Shown here: positions 17,101 to 24,930 of the stretch, piece after piece
How the letters are laid out: each line of letters opens with the position of its first letter
Position numbering within the stretch: position 1 is the first letter of the stretch
Source: Millisia brevis NBRC 105863
GTDB taxonomy: Bacteria > Actinomycetota > Actinomycetes > Mycobacteriales > Mycobacteriaceae
Length of the DNA: 64,000 nucleotides
Assembly (NCBI RefSeq): GCF_001552615.1
Contig: NZ_BCRN01000003.1
Coordinates: 310,001-374,000, forward strand
Direction of reading: 5' to 3'
Notes under the pieces: model-generated
Database searches by the model: none
Told to the model about the DNA's origin: nothing
What the model saw: only the letters and a program-made list of their open reading frames with translations
Made by a program: the position numbers and the translations under genes

Positions 17101-20100
17101 AGCATGCCCTCGATGACCGCGTCGCCGTCGGCGGTATGCGCGGCGCCGAGGACGGCGAAGACCGCGGGCCAGCAGGCGCCGACCAGCACGTCCGGGACAC
17201 CGTGCGGTCCACCGGTCAGCGAACCGGCCAGGCCCGCGGCGGTGACGCCGGTGTGGTCGGCCGGCAGATCCGGCTGCCAGGCGATGTTGATGCGGGCGAC
17301 ACCGTTGCGAACGGTGGCGAGGTCCTGTCCGGCGGCCAGCGTCAGCAGCTCGGACATCGCGGCCTCGGCGTCGGCGTACTCGACGACCGGGGCGGCGCCG
17401 GTGGCGACGGCGGCGGGCATGCGGATCGGGATGGTGACCGTGCGCGAATCGCCCAGCGGCACCGACAGACGCACCAGGCCGTCCTCGACCAGGCTCAGGC
17501 GCGCACCGGTCGGCGGGTGCACACCGGTGTCGCCGTCGATCGACCACGCGTCGACGTCGCCGAGCTTGTGGATCGGGTTGATGGTGATGCGGCCGGCCCA
17601 GGAGACGTCCGGGGACAGCAGCAGCGTGGCCAGCGGGCCGTCGGCGGCGTCACCGCGACGGCGGGAGTCGACGTCGACCGGCTCGCCACCGGCGGCGGTG
17701 ATCCGCTCCGCGGCAGCGGCTTCGAAGCGATCGAGCAGTTCACCGACCGGCTCGTCGACGCGGGTGATGCCGGCGACCGCGACGGTGCCGGGGATGACGC
17801 ACACCTCGTCGGCGCCGTAGCGCGGATCGTGGGCCTGCCACAGCGAATCCGAACGCCACCAGCGGCGCACGTCCTTATCGATCACCGGGACGAAGTTGAC
17901 CGGCTTGCCCGGCGTGCGGCACAGCGCGATGAAGAACGGCACATCGACGGGGTGCAGGACGGTGGAGGCGGCCTCCGGGTAGCGGGCGATCAGCGCGGCG
18001 ATCGCGTCGCGCGGGGACTCGAGCGCGTCGTCGGCGAAGAGCGAGGCGATCGTACCGCGGTCGGCCTCGTTGAGGCGAGCCTCGGTGCGCTCCAACATCT
18101 CCCGGAAGCGGTTGCGCCAGCTGACGTCCAACCACACCGAACGGCCGCCGACCAGTGCGGCGTCGGCGACCGCCGAGCCGGTGTCGAACGGAGCGGCGAC
18201 GTCCGCGCCGATCGCGAGGTCGACGTAGCGGCCGAGCCAGTCGCCGTAGGTCATGGTCTCCACGTCGCCGAAGTACGGCTTCGCGGTGCCGTCGAGCGCG
18301 GCGATGATCTCGTCGCGGCGCGCGGCGACGGCCTCGTCGTCACCGGCGACGTCGTCGAGCAGTCGGCCGGTGCGCGACGCGGCGTTGTCGATCTCGTGGA
18401 TATCGGCGCCCAGCTGGCTGCGGCCGGAAGCCATTCCGCCGGTGGCGGTTCCGGCGCCCACCCAGTCGGGGGTTCCGGGGGTGTCGACCAACAGCTGCTT
18501 GACCTCGGGCGAGGTGGTCGCCTCGAGGGTCGCCATCGCGGCGGTGCCGACCAGCACGCCGTCGAGCGGCATCGCCGGGTAGCCGAGCTGAACGCTCCAC
18601 TCACCGGTGATGTAGTCCGCGGCGCGGTCGGCGGTGCCGATACCGCCACCGACGCAGACGATCACGTTCGGGCGGGTACGCAGATCCGCGTAGGTGGCCA
18701 GGAGCAGATCGTCCAGGTCCTCCCACGAGTGGTGACCACCGGCGCGGCCGCCCTCGATGTGCACGATCACCGGGTAGTCCGGGACCTCGGCGGCGATGCG
18801 CAGCACGGCCTTGATCTGCGCGACGGTGCCGGGCTTGAAGGCGACGTGGGTGATGCCGACCTCGGTGAGCTCGGCGATCAACTCGACCGCTTCCTCGAGC
18901 TCCGGGATGCCGGCGGTGACGACCACGCCGTCGAAGGGGGCGCCGGCGGCGCGAGCCCGCTGGACCAGTCGGCGGCCACCGAGCTGCAGCTTCCACAGGT
19001 AGGGGTCGAGGAACAGCGAGTTGAACTGCACGCGGCGGCCCGGCTCGAGCAGGCTGCGCAGATGCTTGACCCGGTCGAGGAAGATCTCCTCGGTGACCTG
19101 GCCACCACCGGCGAGCTCGGCCCAGTGCCCGGCGTTCGCGGCGGCCGCGACGATGCCGGCGTCGACGGTGGTCGGCGTCATGCCGGCCAGCAGCATCGGC
19201 GAGCGGCCGGTCAGGCGGGTGAAGGAGGTTTCGACGACCACGCGACCGTCGGGCAGACGAACGGTGGTGGGGGCGAAATCGCTCCACTTCGGGTCGGGTT
19301 CGCGCACGGCGCCCGGGGTGAAGAGGCTGCGCTGGCCCTGTCGGGTCGCCGCGGCGACCACGCCGACGCCGCGACCGCGCAGCAGGGCGCCGGTCAGGCG
19401 GGTCATCATGTCGCTCGGCCCGAGGTCGAGGACCCACTGGGCGCCGGAGGCGATCACGGTGTCGACCTCCGCAACCCAGTCGACCGGGTCGGTCAGCACC
19501 GCGCGAGCGAGCCGTCCGGCCCGCTCGACGTCCAGCCCGCAGAGGGTGGCCCAGTCCTCGACGGTGGCGACCGCCTCGGCGAGCACGGAGTGGTGGAAGC
19601 CGATCTCGACCGACAGTTCCTCGAAGACCGGCGAGAAGACCGATCCGCCACGCTTTTTCGCTTCGCGTTCGCGCTGCTCGCGGTCGGCGATCTCCTCGCA
19701 GACCTCCTGGACACGGGCCAGCCGCGCCGGGGAGCCGGAGAGCACCACGCGGCGACGGCCATTGCGGATCGCCAGTTCGGCGCGGCCCGGATCGGTACCG
19801 ACCAGGTCGTCGAGGATGGCGCGCAGGCGTTCGGGGTCGACATTGGAGACCGCGACCATCGGGCTACCGACCGAGTTGGCGATCAGCCCGCGGCGGCGCG
19901 AAACCAGCGCACCGGCCGCGCCGATCAGCTGGGCGACGGCCAACAGCTCGGCGTCGTCGCGTCCCTCGGTGCGGGCGGCCTCGACGGCCAGGGCGCCCTG
20001 CGAATGACCGACGATCGCGGCGGGCGCGGTCGAGGTCCAGTCCAGACCCTGCTGGGCCAACGCGCGCAGCGCAGCGATCTGGGTGAGCAGCACGCCGGGG

Positions 20101-20468
20101 ATCGACACAGCGGCACTGCTCAGAACGGCGTCGGACGGGGTCGAGACGCTCTCGCCCTCGAGGCCGAAGCTCTCGTCGTGGTCGGCGACCCAGGTCAGCG
20201 GGTCGAATCCGGACGGCCGGACCACCAGCAGCTCGGCCTTGGCCGGCGCGAGCAGGGCCTGCGCGGCCGCGACCAGTTCGGTCAGCGGGCCGTCGAGGGC
20301 GCCGTCGTTGATCAGTTCGGACAGCGGCTCCAGCCAGGGGGCTCCCTGTCCGCCGAAGGCGACGGCGTACGACTCACCACCGCGAAGCCGCTCGGCCAGG
20401 GTATTGATGCGTTCGCCGGCGGAACCTACTCCGCGCCGCCATCCGGATGTGCTGTCGTCGATCGTCAC
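11109..20468 (-). CDS. fas: Type I fatty acid synthase, single polypeptide
   Basis: The protein has 3119 residues, the size usual for actinobacterial FAS I. In order: acetyltransferase (IVGHSQGALAVEA, about 153); enoyl reductase (MLLAGMTPTTVDAG, about 430, and GGRAGGHHSWEDL); dehydratase (SGDHNPIHTSNAA, about 1244); malonyl/palmitoyl transferase (FPGQGIQKPGMG; GHSVGEYNALAA, about 1448); carrier domain with phosphopantetheine Ser in DGVSSRRNQLL (about 1832); ketoreductase (VVTGAGKGSIAA, about 2143); ketosynthase (catalytic Cys in VAACATAAVSVEEG, about 2737; KHDTSTAANDPNE; SLTGHSKGG). An Ala/Pro-rich linker (AAAPAPAPAPAAAPAGG) precedes the carrier domain. It makes C16-C26 acyl-CoAs that feed phospholipids and mycolate synthesis. 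The GTG start at 20468 follows GAGAGGAAA; the open frame upstream is not FAS-like. All active-site residues I checked are present. Confidence 0.97.
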   Translation of the reverse strand: MTIDDSTSGWRRGVGSAGERINTLAERLRGGESYAVAFGGQGAPWLEPLSELINDGALDGPLTELVAAAQALLAPAKAELLVVRPSGFDPLTWVADHDESFGLEGESVSTPSDAVLSSAAVSIPGVLLTQIAALRALAQQGLDWTSTAPAAIVGHSQGALAVEAARTEGRDDAELLAVAQLIGAAGALVSRRRGLIANSVGSPMVAVSNVDPERLRAILDDLVGTDPGRAELAIRNGRRRVVLSGSPARLARVQEVCEEIADREQREREAKKRGGSVFSPVFEELSVEIGFHHSVLAEAVATVEDWATLCGLDVERAGRLARAVLTDPVDWVAEVDTVIASGAQWVLDLGPSDMMTRLTGALLRGRGVGVVAAATRQGQRSLFTPGAVREPDPKWSDFAPTTVRLPDGRVVVETSFTRLTGRSPMLLAGMTPTTVDAGIVAAAANAGHWAELAGGGQVTEEIFLDRVKHLRSLLEPGRRVQFNSLFLDPYLWKLQLGGRRLVQRARAAGAPFDGVVVTAGIPELEEAVELIAELTEVGITHVAFKPGTVAQIKAVLRIAAEVPDYPVIVHIEGGRAGGHHSWEDLDDLLLATYADLRTRPNVIVCVGGGIGTADRAADYITGEWSVQLGYPAMPLDGVLVGTAAMATLEATTSPEVKQLLVDTPGTPDWVGAGTATGGMASGRSQLGADIHEIDNAASRTGRLLDDVAGDDEAVAARRDEIIAALDGTAKPYFGDVETMTYGDWLGRYVDLAIGADVAAPFDTGSAVADAALVGGRSVWLDVSWRNRFREMLERTEARLNEADRGTIASLFADDALESPRDAIAALIARYPEAASTVLHPVDVPFFIALCRTPGKPVNFVPVIDKDVRRWWRSDSLWQAHDPRYGADEVCVIPGTVAVAGITRVDEPVGELLDRFEAAAAERITAAGGEPVDVDSRRRGDAADGPLATLLLSPDVSWAGRITINPIHKLGDVDAWSIDGDTGVHPPTGARLSLVEDGLVRLSVPLGDSRTVTIPIRMPAAVATGAAPVVEYADAEAAMSELLTLAAGQDLATVRNGVARINIAWQPDLPADHTGVTAAGLAGSLTGGPHGVPDVLVGACWPAVFAVLGAAHTADGDAVIEGMLDLVHLDHAIQLFAELPDEVAVLAVKATSGDVVDTDIGRVVEVRVEIGLMLDQGIETPVLAVLRERFAIRGRTGEAELPDPDRAGGSLTDAVSDTPRRRRRDTTITAPRSMASFAQVSGDHNPIHTSNAAARLAGLGSPIVHGMWLSAAAQQVVVAIDAEQALPPRRLTAWTARFLGMVRPGAPIDVRVDRIARDGGAEIVEVSCRIGSDLVMVATGRIAAPKTVYAFPGQGIQKPGMGLDARARSAAARQIWERADKHTRKALGFSILAVVRDNPTEVKARGVTYRHPAGVLHLTQFTQVAMATLGVAQIAELRESGAFVEDAILCGHSVGEYNALAAVAGVLPLEAILEVVFQRGSAMHELVPRHEDGTSDYRMAAIRPSQMGLPDAQVEEFIAQIASDTGEFLQVVNLNLRGSQYAIAGTVAGLEELEKRADKMRLDFGGKRSFILVPGIDVPFHSSVLRRGVPDFRARLEQLLPEEIDPSILLGRYIPNLVPKPFSLERDFVQEIADLVPSDPLATVLADWDNWAAQPAKLTRVVLTELLAWQFASPVRWIETQDLLFASEADGGMGVERFIEVGLASAPTVAGLATNTLKLPGRVGYPVEVLNIEREAAVVYSTDVDPAPVEDEPEPSVPVENDSAAAEAARGAAVAAAPAPAPAPAAAPAGGPAPADIGFAAADATKILIGLWTKMRVDQIGPADTIEALCDGVSSRRNQLLVDLGSELGLGAIDGAADADLVSLAGTVDKLARTYRPFGPVLTDSIGDHLRKVFGPTGKRPSYVQDRVTGVWQLGPGWASHVTAEVALGTREGDSVRGGPLGGLVESLTDTASVDAAIDAAVAGVAARRGVSVALPSAGGGGGGTVDAAALGEFTDQITGKDGVLASAARLVLEQLGLAERISDAGVDTTDQELVDLVAAELGSDWPRTVASAFDDKRAVLLDDRWASAREDLARIWIDSEVDVLSAAFVGAGDAVAEQAGWWAARATAAGRPDLVEKYERIAAAAQDTTPGQFADEVAVVTGAGKGSIAAATIEKLLSGGATVFATTSRLDASRLAMYRDLYRRSARSGAALWVVPANMASYTDVDALIEWVGSEQTVTAGGSAVVVKQAFTPTLLLPFAAPRVSGELADAGARAEMEMRVLLWSVERLIAGLAAVGVDSDVDGRLHVILPGSPNRGIFGGDGAYGESKAAFDAVLNRWKVERNWAERVTLAHARIGWVRGTGLMGHNDPMVDAVEAAGVSTWSTSEMADQLLAAASPEARERAADGPIDIDLTGGLADLEISLPELARQAAESAEAEADAEAPEQAAPAGVHALPAPPGVGIESSIPTWPTIDARPEDLVVVVGAGELGPYGSARTRFEMEVDEKLSAAGVLELAWVTGLITWENDPKPGWYDAESGDLVPEYEIAERYHDTVVERSGIRRYGDDDEMIDNTAPLMTSIFLDNDLTFSAGSEAEARAYASSDPERTVIFEDDGEWKVTRKAGSEIRVPRRMKLTRTVGGQIPTGFDVTRWGISPDMASSVDRVALWNIVCTVDAFLSSGFTPAELMRWIHPGLVANTQGTGMGGMTSMRSLYIDTLLGESRANDILQEALPNVVAAHVVQSYVGSYGAMVHPVAACATAAVSVEEGVDKIRLGKAGFVVAGGFDDLSIEGIIGFGDMSATADSKAMSAKGIEDRRFSRANDRRRGGFVESHGGGTILLARGDLALEMGLPVLGVIGWAQSFGDGVHTSIPAPGLGALGAGIGGGSSPMATSLARLGVGPDDIAVVSKHDTSTAANDPNEAELHTRLARKLGRSAGNPLFVISQKSLTGHSKGGAAAFQLIGLCQVLAAGVIPPNRSLDCVDEQMADFPNLVWAREPLRFGENLPLRAGLLTSLGFGHVSGLIAVVHPEAFVASIPEERRAAYRAAAHQRRVDGARRLVAAMAGGPELYQRPPSDRRLGPDDSAHKKAKAFEAEMLMDSSARLGDDSVYRIVGTNGAVADSVSGGGSGAGGAQEAEGRA

Positions 20469-20676
20469 TGCTGGGGTTTCCTCTCGCCACGGCCGGTTAT
20501 CGGCGCGCGGAACCCCACGATGTCGAGGGACCGGCACCGATCTCTGATCGATTGCAGGACAAAGCATCACGAGTCGTTTGGGCCGAACTCGTGAGCGCGG
20601 GCGACCCTCCTTGGCCTTTCCGGCCGTACGCGGATCGCGTGCCGGACTGCCCGACGACCAGCATGACACAGAATCA

Positions 20677-20690
20677 TGAGGAATTCCTCA
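20677..20690. promoter_or_regulatory. 14-bp perfect palindrome upstream of fas
   Basis: TGAGGAATTCCTCA is a perfect palindrome 209 bp upstream of the fas start. It lies in the 522-bp space before fas and could bind a dimeric regulator. Its link to fas control is inference. Confidence 0.45.
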
Positions 20691-20824
20691 GGTTCCGTCG
20701 AATGTCATTGGTTACCGGCGGGTATCAACAGTCGACGCCATCCGCACCAATCGACCGATCGCACGCTCGGCACGCAAGGACCGCAGGTCGGAGCCTCAAC
20801 GGCCCGTACGTCACGTCACAGACC

Positions 20825-20854
20825 GTTATCTTTTCGTGATGCGTTTGTTATCTT
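20825..20854. promoter_or_regulatory. Direct repeat GTTATCTT in the fas/tRNA-Leu space
   Basis: GTTATCTT occurs at 20825-20832 and 20847-20854, spaced 22 bp (two helical turns), in an AT-rich patch between the fas start and tRNA-Leu. It may be a regulator site or part of a promoter. Confidence 0.35.
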
Positions 20855-20990
20855 CCTTTCCGTGGAACACTCAAACGCCCTGCACAGCGGCTCTTTCCGG
20901 AGGAAGTGACACATCACACACACGTCACGGCGTCACGGACCCGGGTCGCGAACGTTCCGCACGGAGCCGATTACACTTCGACGAAAGCAC

Positions 20991-21072
<82 letters not shown>

Positions 21073-21114
21073 CCCCCCTACCGACCGGCGATCCTCGCCG
21101 ACCGGTCGACCGGC

Positions 21115-21729
21115 CTAGGCCGGCGCCGGATTCTTCGCGAGCAGCAGCAGTCCGCCGAAGGTGATCATGCCCGCCCCGGACGCCCGTCGCAGCCAGTGCA
21201 ACCGCGTCGCGGCGAAGGTGCCGGCCAGTCGCCCGATCACCGCGTAACACAGGATCGCCGCCACCTCGAGGATCAGGAAGACCGTCGCGAGGATCAGGTA
21301 GCTCAACCAGTAGTGCCCGACGTCGACGAACTGCGGGAAGAAGGCGGCGAAGATCAGGATCGCCTTCGGATTGCCCAGCGCAATCAGGCCTTCCGAGCGC
21401 AGCGCACCCCGCAAGGTCTGCGGCTCGGCGCCGGCGGGATCGTCGACCCGCGACCGGCCGATCAGCAGCCGCACCCCCAGATAGAGCAGGTAGAGCGCGC
21501 CGACGACCTTAAGAATGGTGAAGGCGACCGCGGAGACGCTCAACAGGGCGCCGAGACCGAGCGCGCTGAGCGCGATCATCACCGCGAACGCCGCCAATCG
21601 TGCGGTACCCGCCGCGACCGCGAACCCGACTCCCTGCTGGGCGCCGTAGGTCACCGACAGCAGATTGTTGGGACCGAAGGCGAGGTTGAGGACGAAGCAC
21701 GCGGGAATGAACACCAGCAGGTCAACCAT
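21115..21729 (-). CDS. LysE/RhtB-family amino-acid exporter
   Basis: The protein has 204 residues with six predicted membrane segments. Family features are the N-terminal FIPACFVLNLAFGPNNLLSV (a variant of the GP.N signature), LYLLYLGVRLLIG, and IALGNPKAILIFAAFFPQFV in the fourth segment. It probably exports amino acids or homoserine-type compounds. The ATG at 21729 follows GGAAGGTGG; an in-frame start 24 bp upstream would add DSEGGD before the first helix and is less likely. The gene converges on tRNA-Leu, and the spacer has only short GC dyads. Confidence 0.85.
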   Translation of the reverse strand: MVDLLVFIPACFVLNLAFGPNNLLSVTYGAQQGVGFAVAAGTARLAAFAVMIALSALGLGALLSVSAVAFTILKVVGALYLLYLGVRLLIGRSRVDDPAGAEPQTLRGALRSEGLIALGNPKAILIFAAFFPQFVDVGHYWLSYLILATVFLILEVAAILCYAVIGRLAGTFAATRLHWLRRASGAGMITFGGLLLLAKNPAPA

Positions 21730-21818
21730 GTCGCCACCTTCCGAGTCGGGCACTGGCAGCGCACTCTAGCGGCAGGGCCCCGATCCTGTCGTCCGAGTTT
21801 CGAGGTCTGCGACGAGCG

Positions 21819-22514
21819 TCAATCACGCACCGAGACAGCAGATTCGGACACTTCGGACAGGCGGAACAGGGCGACCGCGAAGGCGACACAGGCCACGAGG
21901 AGCAGCACGCCGACCGCCATGCGCCCGGCCGGCGGGACGAAGTACTGCGAAATGAACACGATCCAGGCGGCGCCGAGGAGAACGGCGGCGTATCGCGGCC
22001 CGCCGGCGCGGACGAGGGCCAGGCCGGCGAGCACCGCACCGGTCGCGAACGCGAGCAGCCCGATTCCGAAGAGCGTGGCGGGCAGGGGGTGGAGCCGGAT
22101 CGACTCGGCGACCGGCATCTCCCCGGCCGCCGTCACCCCACCGACCGTCGACACGACGGGATCACCGGCCAGCACGTGCAGCGCGAAGGTCTCGGCGCCG
22201 TAGTAGGGCAACAGCAGCGCCGCGCCCACCGCCGCGAAACCGGCCGACCGGCCCGCGGCCCGGGCCCCCGCCGTTCCCCGCAGGATGCGGGCGCCCTCGA
22301 CCAATCCCCCGGCGATCGCGACGAACCCGACCATCGCGGCGGTATGCGAGACCAGCCACCACACCGAGGCGAACTGCTCGACGGTGTCGCCGGCCACCCG
22401 GTACGGCCGGGTCAGCAGATAGACCGCGAACAACACTCCACCGGCGGACAGCAGCACCGCCGCCCGGGTCGGTGCGCCCGCCGCCGCGGGAGTGATCGGG
22501 TACGCCTCGGACAT
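21819..22514 (-). CDS. Seven- to eight-TM hypothetical membrane protein
   Basis: The protein has 231 residues that are almost entirely hydrophobic helices: AAVLLSAGGVLFAVYLLTRPY, WWLVSHTAAMVGFVAIAGGL, AAVGAALLLPYYGAETFALH, LFGIGLLAFATGAVLAGLAL and two more. I do not recognise the family. GAGGAG lies 6 nt before the ATG. A 32-bp inverted repeat stands 66 bp upstream, between this gene and the preceding membrane-protein gene, and may control it. Confidence 0.7.
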   Translation of the reverse strand: MSEAYPITPAAAGAPTRAAVLLSAGGVLFAVYLLTRPYRVAGDTVEQFASVWWLVSHTAAMVGFVAIAGGLVEGARILRGTAGARAAGRSAGFAAVGAALLLPYYGAETFALHVLAGDPVVSTVGGVTAAGEMPVAESIRLHPLPATLFGIGLLAFATGAVLAGLALVRAGGPRYAAVLLGAAWIVFISQYFVPPAGRMAVGVLLLVACVAFAVALFRLSEVSESAVSVRD

Positions 22515-22579
22515 GTCTACTCCTCAACCGCTCGGGGATCGTCCTGTCCCGAGCATGGCAAGGTCGTCGATGTTCGTCA

Positions 22580-22611
22580 AGAGCGCCGCTCTCGTTATAG
22601 AGCAGCGCTCT
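22580..22611. promoter_or_regulatory. Inverted repeat between two membrane-protein genes
   Basis: AGAGCGCCGCTCT (22580-22592) and AGAGCAGCGCTCT (22599-22611) are inverted repeats matching at 12 of 13 positions around CGTTAT. Each arm is itself nearly palindromic. The right arm includes the last codons, and the spacer the stop, of the 22595-23968 gene. It fits a TetR-type operator for the 22514 gene or a transcript hairpin. No regulator gene is adjacent. Confidence 0.55.
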
Positions 22612-23968
22612 CGCTAGGCGCCTCGGCGTCGCCGGCTTCCGGTTCGTCGTCGTCGGCGGTCGCCGGGCGGCGCACCAGTTCGATGACCACCAGGCCCACC
22701 AGGACGATCAGCACGATGGTCACCACGCCGCCAACGGTGATCGGGCGAGTCTGGAACAGCGCGAAGACGCCGAGCCCGATCGTGGCGGCGACCAGCGCGG
22801 AACGCCACCGATCGACCACCCGGCCGACGTTGCCGGTGCCCAGCCCGCGTCGGTCGGCGGTCGCACGCACCGAGGTGAATCCGGAATCGGCGGCGCCGCG
22901 GATCACCCGCGCCGGTCGATAGGAACTCGACAACCAACCGCCGATCGCCACGAACAGACTGAGCACCACCAGGGCGAGCACGCCAGCCGAGAGGATCTGG
23001 GTGAGTTGGTCGAAGATGACCTGCGCGGTGGCGGTGGGCATGATCGACGGGCTCACCGCGCCGGCGTAGTACTGCTTGCCGATTCCGAGGACGCCCGCGA
23101 GTACCAGCAGCGACACCGCCAGTCCTCCCCCGGCCCACGCGAGCGCATGCGCGCGGTCGCGAGCGGCAAGGACGCCGACGACGAGCAGAGCGAGCACGAT
23201 CCAGGGCAGCCAGTAGCCGACCGCGACCGCGACCTGGTAGACCGTCCGCACGGTCACCAGCGAATCCGAGGCGACCACCGGGATCGAGCGTTCGATCGCG
23301 GGAATTCGCTCGGCGAATCCGAAACCCTGCTCGACGAGAGCCTGCTTGGCCCCCTCGATGACCGGGCCGAGCTCGACGGTCAGGGTGCCGTCCTCGGCGA
23401 GCGCCACCAGTCGGTTCGGGTCTCCCTGGATCACGGCGACCGTGCGGATATGGGTCTGCCGCAGCGCCCCCTCCCAGAGCACGGCGAACTGCGGTGACGC
23501 CACCAACTGCTCGACCGCACTTCTGGTCAACTCCCGCATACCCGCGGCGGCCGGCCCCTCCAACAGGGGAAGGGCGGCCATCGCCCGCGGCGGCAAGCCG
23601 AGATCGCCGGCCCCGGCGAAGAGGTCGCTCACCAGCGCGTCGATGTCGACGTTGTCCTCGATGCCCTGCGTGACCTGATCGGTCACCAGCGCCTGGACCT
23701 CGGGCTGTTCGGCGAGCGGCGCGAAGGTCTCCACGAAACGGTCGGTGTCGACGAGCTGCGTGCGCGCCCAGATGCCGAGCACGGCGATCGGGGCGAGCAG
23801 CACGCTGACCAGGATGAGCACCAACGCGATGACCCCGCGCCCGCCGCCGCTCCGGCCCTTTCCCGCTCCGTCGGCCGGCACGGTCAACTCGCGGTTGCGG
23901 AGCTCGAGTTCCGCGACGCGCGCTCTCAGTTCGGCAAGTTCCTCTGACGCCCCGGTCGGTTCTGACAT
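22595..23968 (-). CDS. Hypothetical membrane protein with N-terminal coiled coil
   Basis: The protein has 457 residues. Residues 5-30 form a short coiled coil (EELAELRARVAELELRNREL). One membrane segment follows at about 45-68 (VIALVLILVSVLLAPIAVLG), then about 170 residues, probably exported (TQLVDTDRFVETFAPLAEQP). Five more membrane segments lie in the C-terminal half, and the tail is acidic and cytoplasmic. The layout is common in Mycobacteriales hypothetical integral membrane proteins. The ATG at 23968 is chosen over one 33 bp upstream because AGAGG sits at normal spacing and the extension has no family look. Confidence 0.7.
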   Translation of the reverse strand: MSEPTGASEELAELRARVAELELRNRELTVPADGAGKGRSGGGRGVIALVLILVSVLLAPIAVLGIWARTQLVDTDRFVETFAPLAEQPEVQALVTDQVTQGIEDNVDIDALVSDLFAGAGDLGLPPRAMAALPLLEGPAAAGMRELTRSAVEQLVASPQFAVLWEGALRQTHIRTVAVIQGDPNRLVALAEDGTLTVELGPVIEGAKQALVEQGFGFAERIPAIERSIPVVASDSLVTVRTVYQVAVAVGYWLPWIVLALLVVGVLAARDRAHALAWAGGGLAVSLLVLAGVLGIGKQYYAGAVSPSIMPTATAQVIFDQLTQILSAGVLALVVLSLFVAIGGWLSSSYRPARVIRGAADSGFTSVRATADRRGLGTGNVGRVVDRWRSALVAATIGLGVFALFQTRPITVGGVVTIVLIVLVGLVVIELVRRPATADDDEPEAGDAEAPSESAAL

Positions 23969-24336
23969 CTCGCCTCTATCTTGGGCGGGTATATCCCGCA
24001 ATGGATGGATCGGGCCCAGCGAAACCGTTCGCTTCTCAACCGAATTCTAAGTGCCTGCCCGCGTGCGATGCGATTCCGACCAACCGAATCCCGCCCCCTA
24101 TTTCCGGGGGTTTTTCCGCTCCGACCGACCCTGCCGATCCAGCGAAACTCCCGACCATCAGGGCCGACGAGCAGTGCGATCGCCGTGGGTTCGACCACCG
24201 CCGAAGCGGTACAACCCGCGCCGGTCGCCATTGCGAGAGGAGGGCACCGCGATCGAAACGAGCGGCCCACCATTTCCGACGCTCTACCGAATGCCGCCAT
24301 TTCCGAGGGATGACGACGCCGGATTCGGGAGGAGTT
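23969..24336. other. 368-bp non-coding space upstream of the membrane-protein gene
   Basis: No convincing gene is seen on either strand. It contains the small dyad AGCGAAaccgTTCGCT (24018-24033) and GCGGGtatatCCCGC close to the start of the leftward gene, so it probably carries that gene's promoter. The remainder is of moderate GC and without repeats. Confidence 0.5.
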
Positions 24337-24828
24337 TCAGGAACCGATACGGATATGCCGTGCTTCGTCCGGACCGACACAGTCGGTCGGCTGCTCGAAA
24401 CCGGCGCGACCGTCCAGGGTCGCGCGACCGCAGAGCCAGTCGTCGACGATCAGCATCGCGGCCGAACCCTGCGCCATCGTCGGTGCGTCGCGCAGATACC
24501 CCTCGGCGATGCCGATCGCGGTCGCACAGTCCACCGGTCCGGCGACGACCGACACCGGCAGGACATCGCCGAACTGGGACGCCACCTGTCCACAGACCCC
24601 ACCGGGTGCGGCCGGCGATCCGGCGCCCGCCGAGGGAGTGGTCGGTGTGATCGTGGACACGGCGGTCGGTGTGATCGAGGACACGGCGGTCGGTGTGATC
24701 GAGGATGTCGACACCCCCGCGGCCGCCTGCGGATCGCTGTCGATCGAGCCGCCGGAACAGGCCGCCACGGTCATGGTCAGCCCCATGGCCAGGACCATCC
24801 CCGCTCCCCGCCGCCGACCGATCCGCAT
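24337..24828 (-). CDS. Hypothetical lipoprotein with repeat linker
   Basis: The protein has 163 residues. A lipoprotein signal is clear: MRIGRRRGAGMV, a hydrophobic core, then the lipobox TVAAC-SGG with acylated Cys24. Residues about 42-65 are three 8-residue repeats (SITPTAVS-like), forming a Ser/Thr/Pro stalk. The C-terminal globular part (about 78-163) has three cysteines (VCGQVASQFGDVLPV, VDCATAIGIAEGYL, WLCGRATLDG, DCVGPDEA). I do not recognise the domain, although many mycobacterial small lipoproteins share a stalk plus small-domain layout. Start at 24828, because the signal peptide begins there. Confidence 0.75.
   Translation of the reverse strand: MRIGRRRGAGMVLAMGLTMTVAACSGGSIDSDPQAAAGVSTSSITPTAVSSITPTAVSTITPTTPSAGAGSPAAPGGVCGQVASQFGDVLPVSVVAGPVDCATAIGIAEGYLRDAPTMAQGSAAMLIVDDWLCGRATLDGRAGFEQPTDCVGPDEARHIRIGS
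24640..24711 (-). repeat. Three 24-bp tandem repeats in the lipoprotein gene
   Basis: The units at 24640-24663, 24664-24687 and 24688-24711 begin GGTCGGTGTGATCG and encode an 8-residue Ser/Thr/Pro repeat. The first two differ by one base; the third has decayed at its end. Confidence 0.85.
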
Positions 24829-24930
24829 GCGCCCAGTACAGCATTCCCCTGGTCCGGCATACCGCGCATCGCTCGTCGGCAGACGCGGGCGGCGACGAGT
24901 AACGACGACGGGCGGTAGTACCGTGGAGAG

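Larger units (their letters stand above)
20469..20990. other. 522-bp non-coding space between fas and tRNA-Leu
   Basis: I see no credible gene here. It should hold the divergent promoters of fas (leftward) and tRNA-Leu (rightward), plus the palindrome at 20677-20690 and the direct repeats at 20825-20854. The long leader suggests complex control of fas. Confidence 0.6.

Noticed and set aside
11274-20594. A plus-strand open frame of more than 3000 codons opposite fas
   Set aside because: It is the antisense shadow of FAS I in very GC-rich DNA. Its translation is low-complexity Arg/Gly/Asp/His without any domain, while the minus strand encodes all seven FAS I activities.
23969-24336. Small genes in the space upstream of the membrane-protein gene
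   Set aside because: Several short frames are open on both strands, but none has a ribosome site, leaderless promoter spacing or recognisable protein.
24640-24711. CRISPR-like or intergenic repeat array
   Set aside because: The repeats are in frame within a lipoprotein gene and have no spacers.
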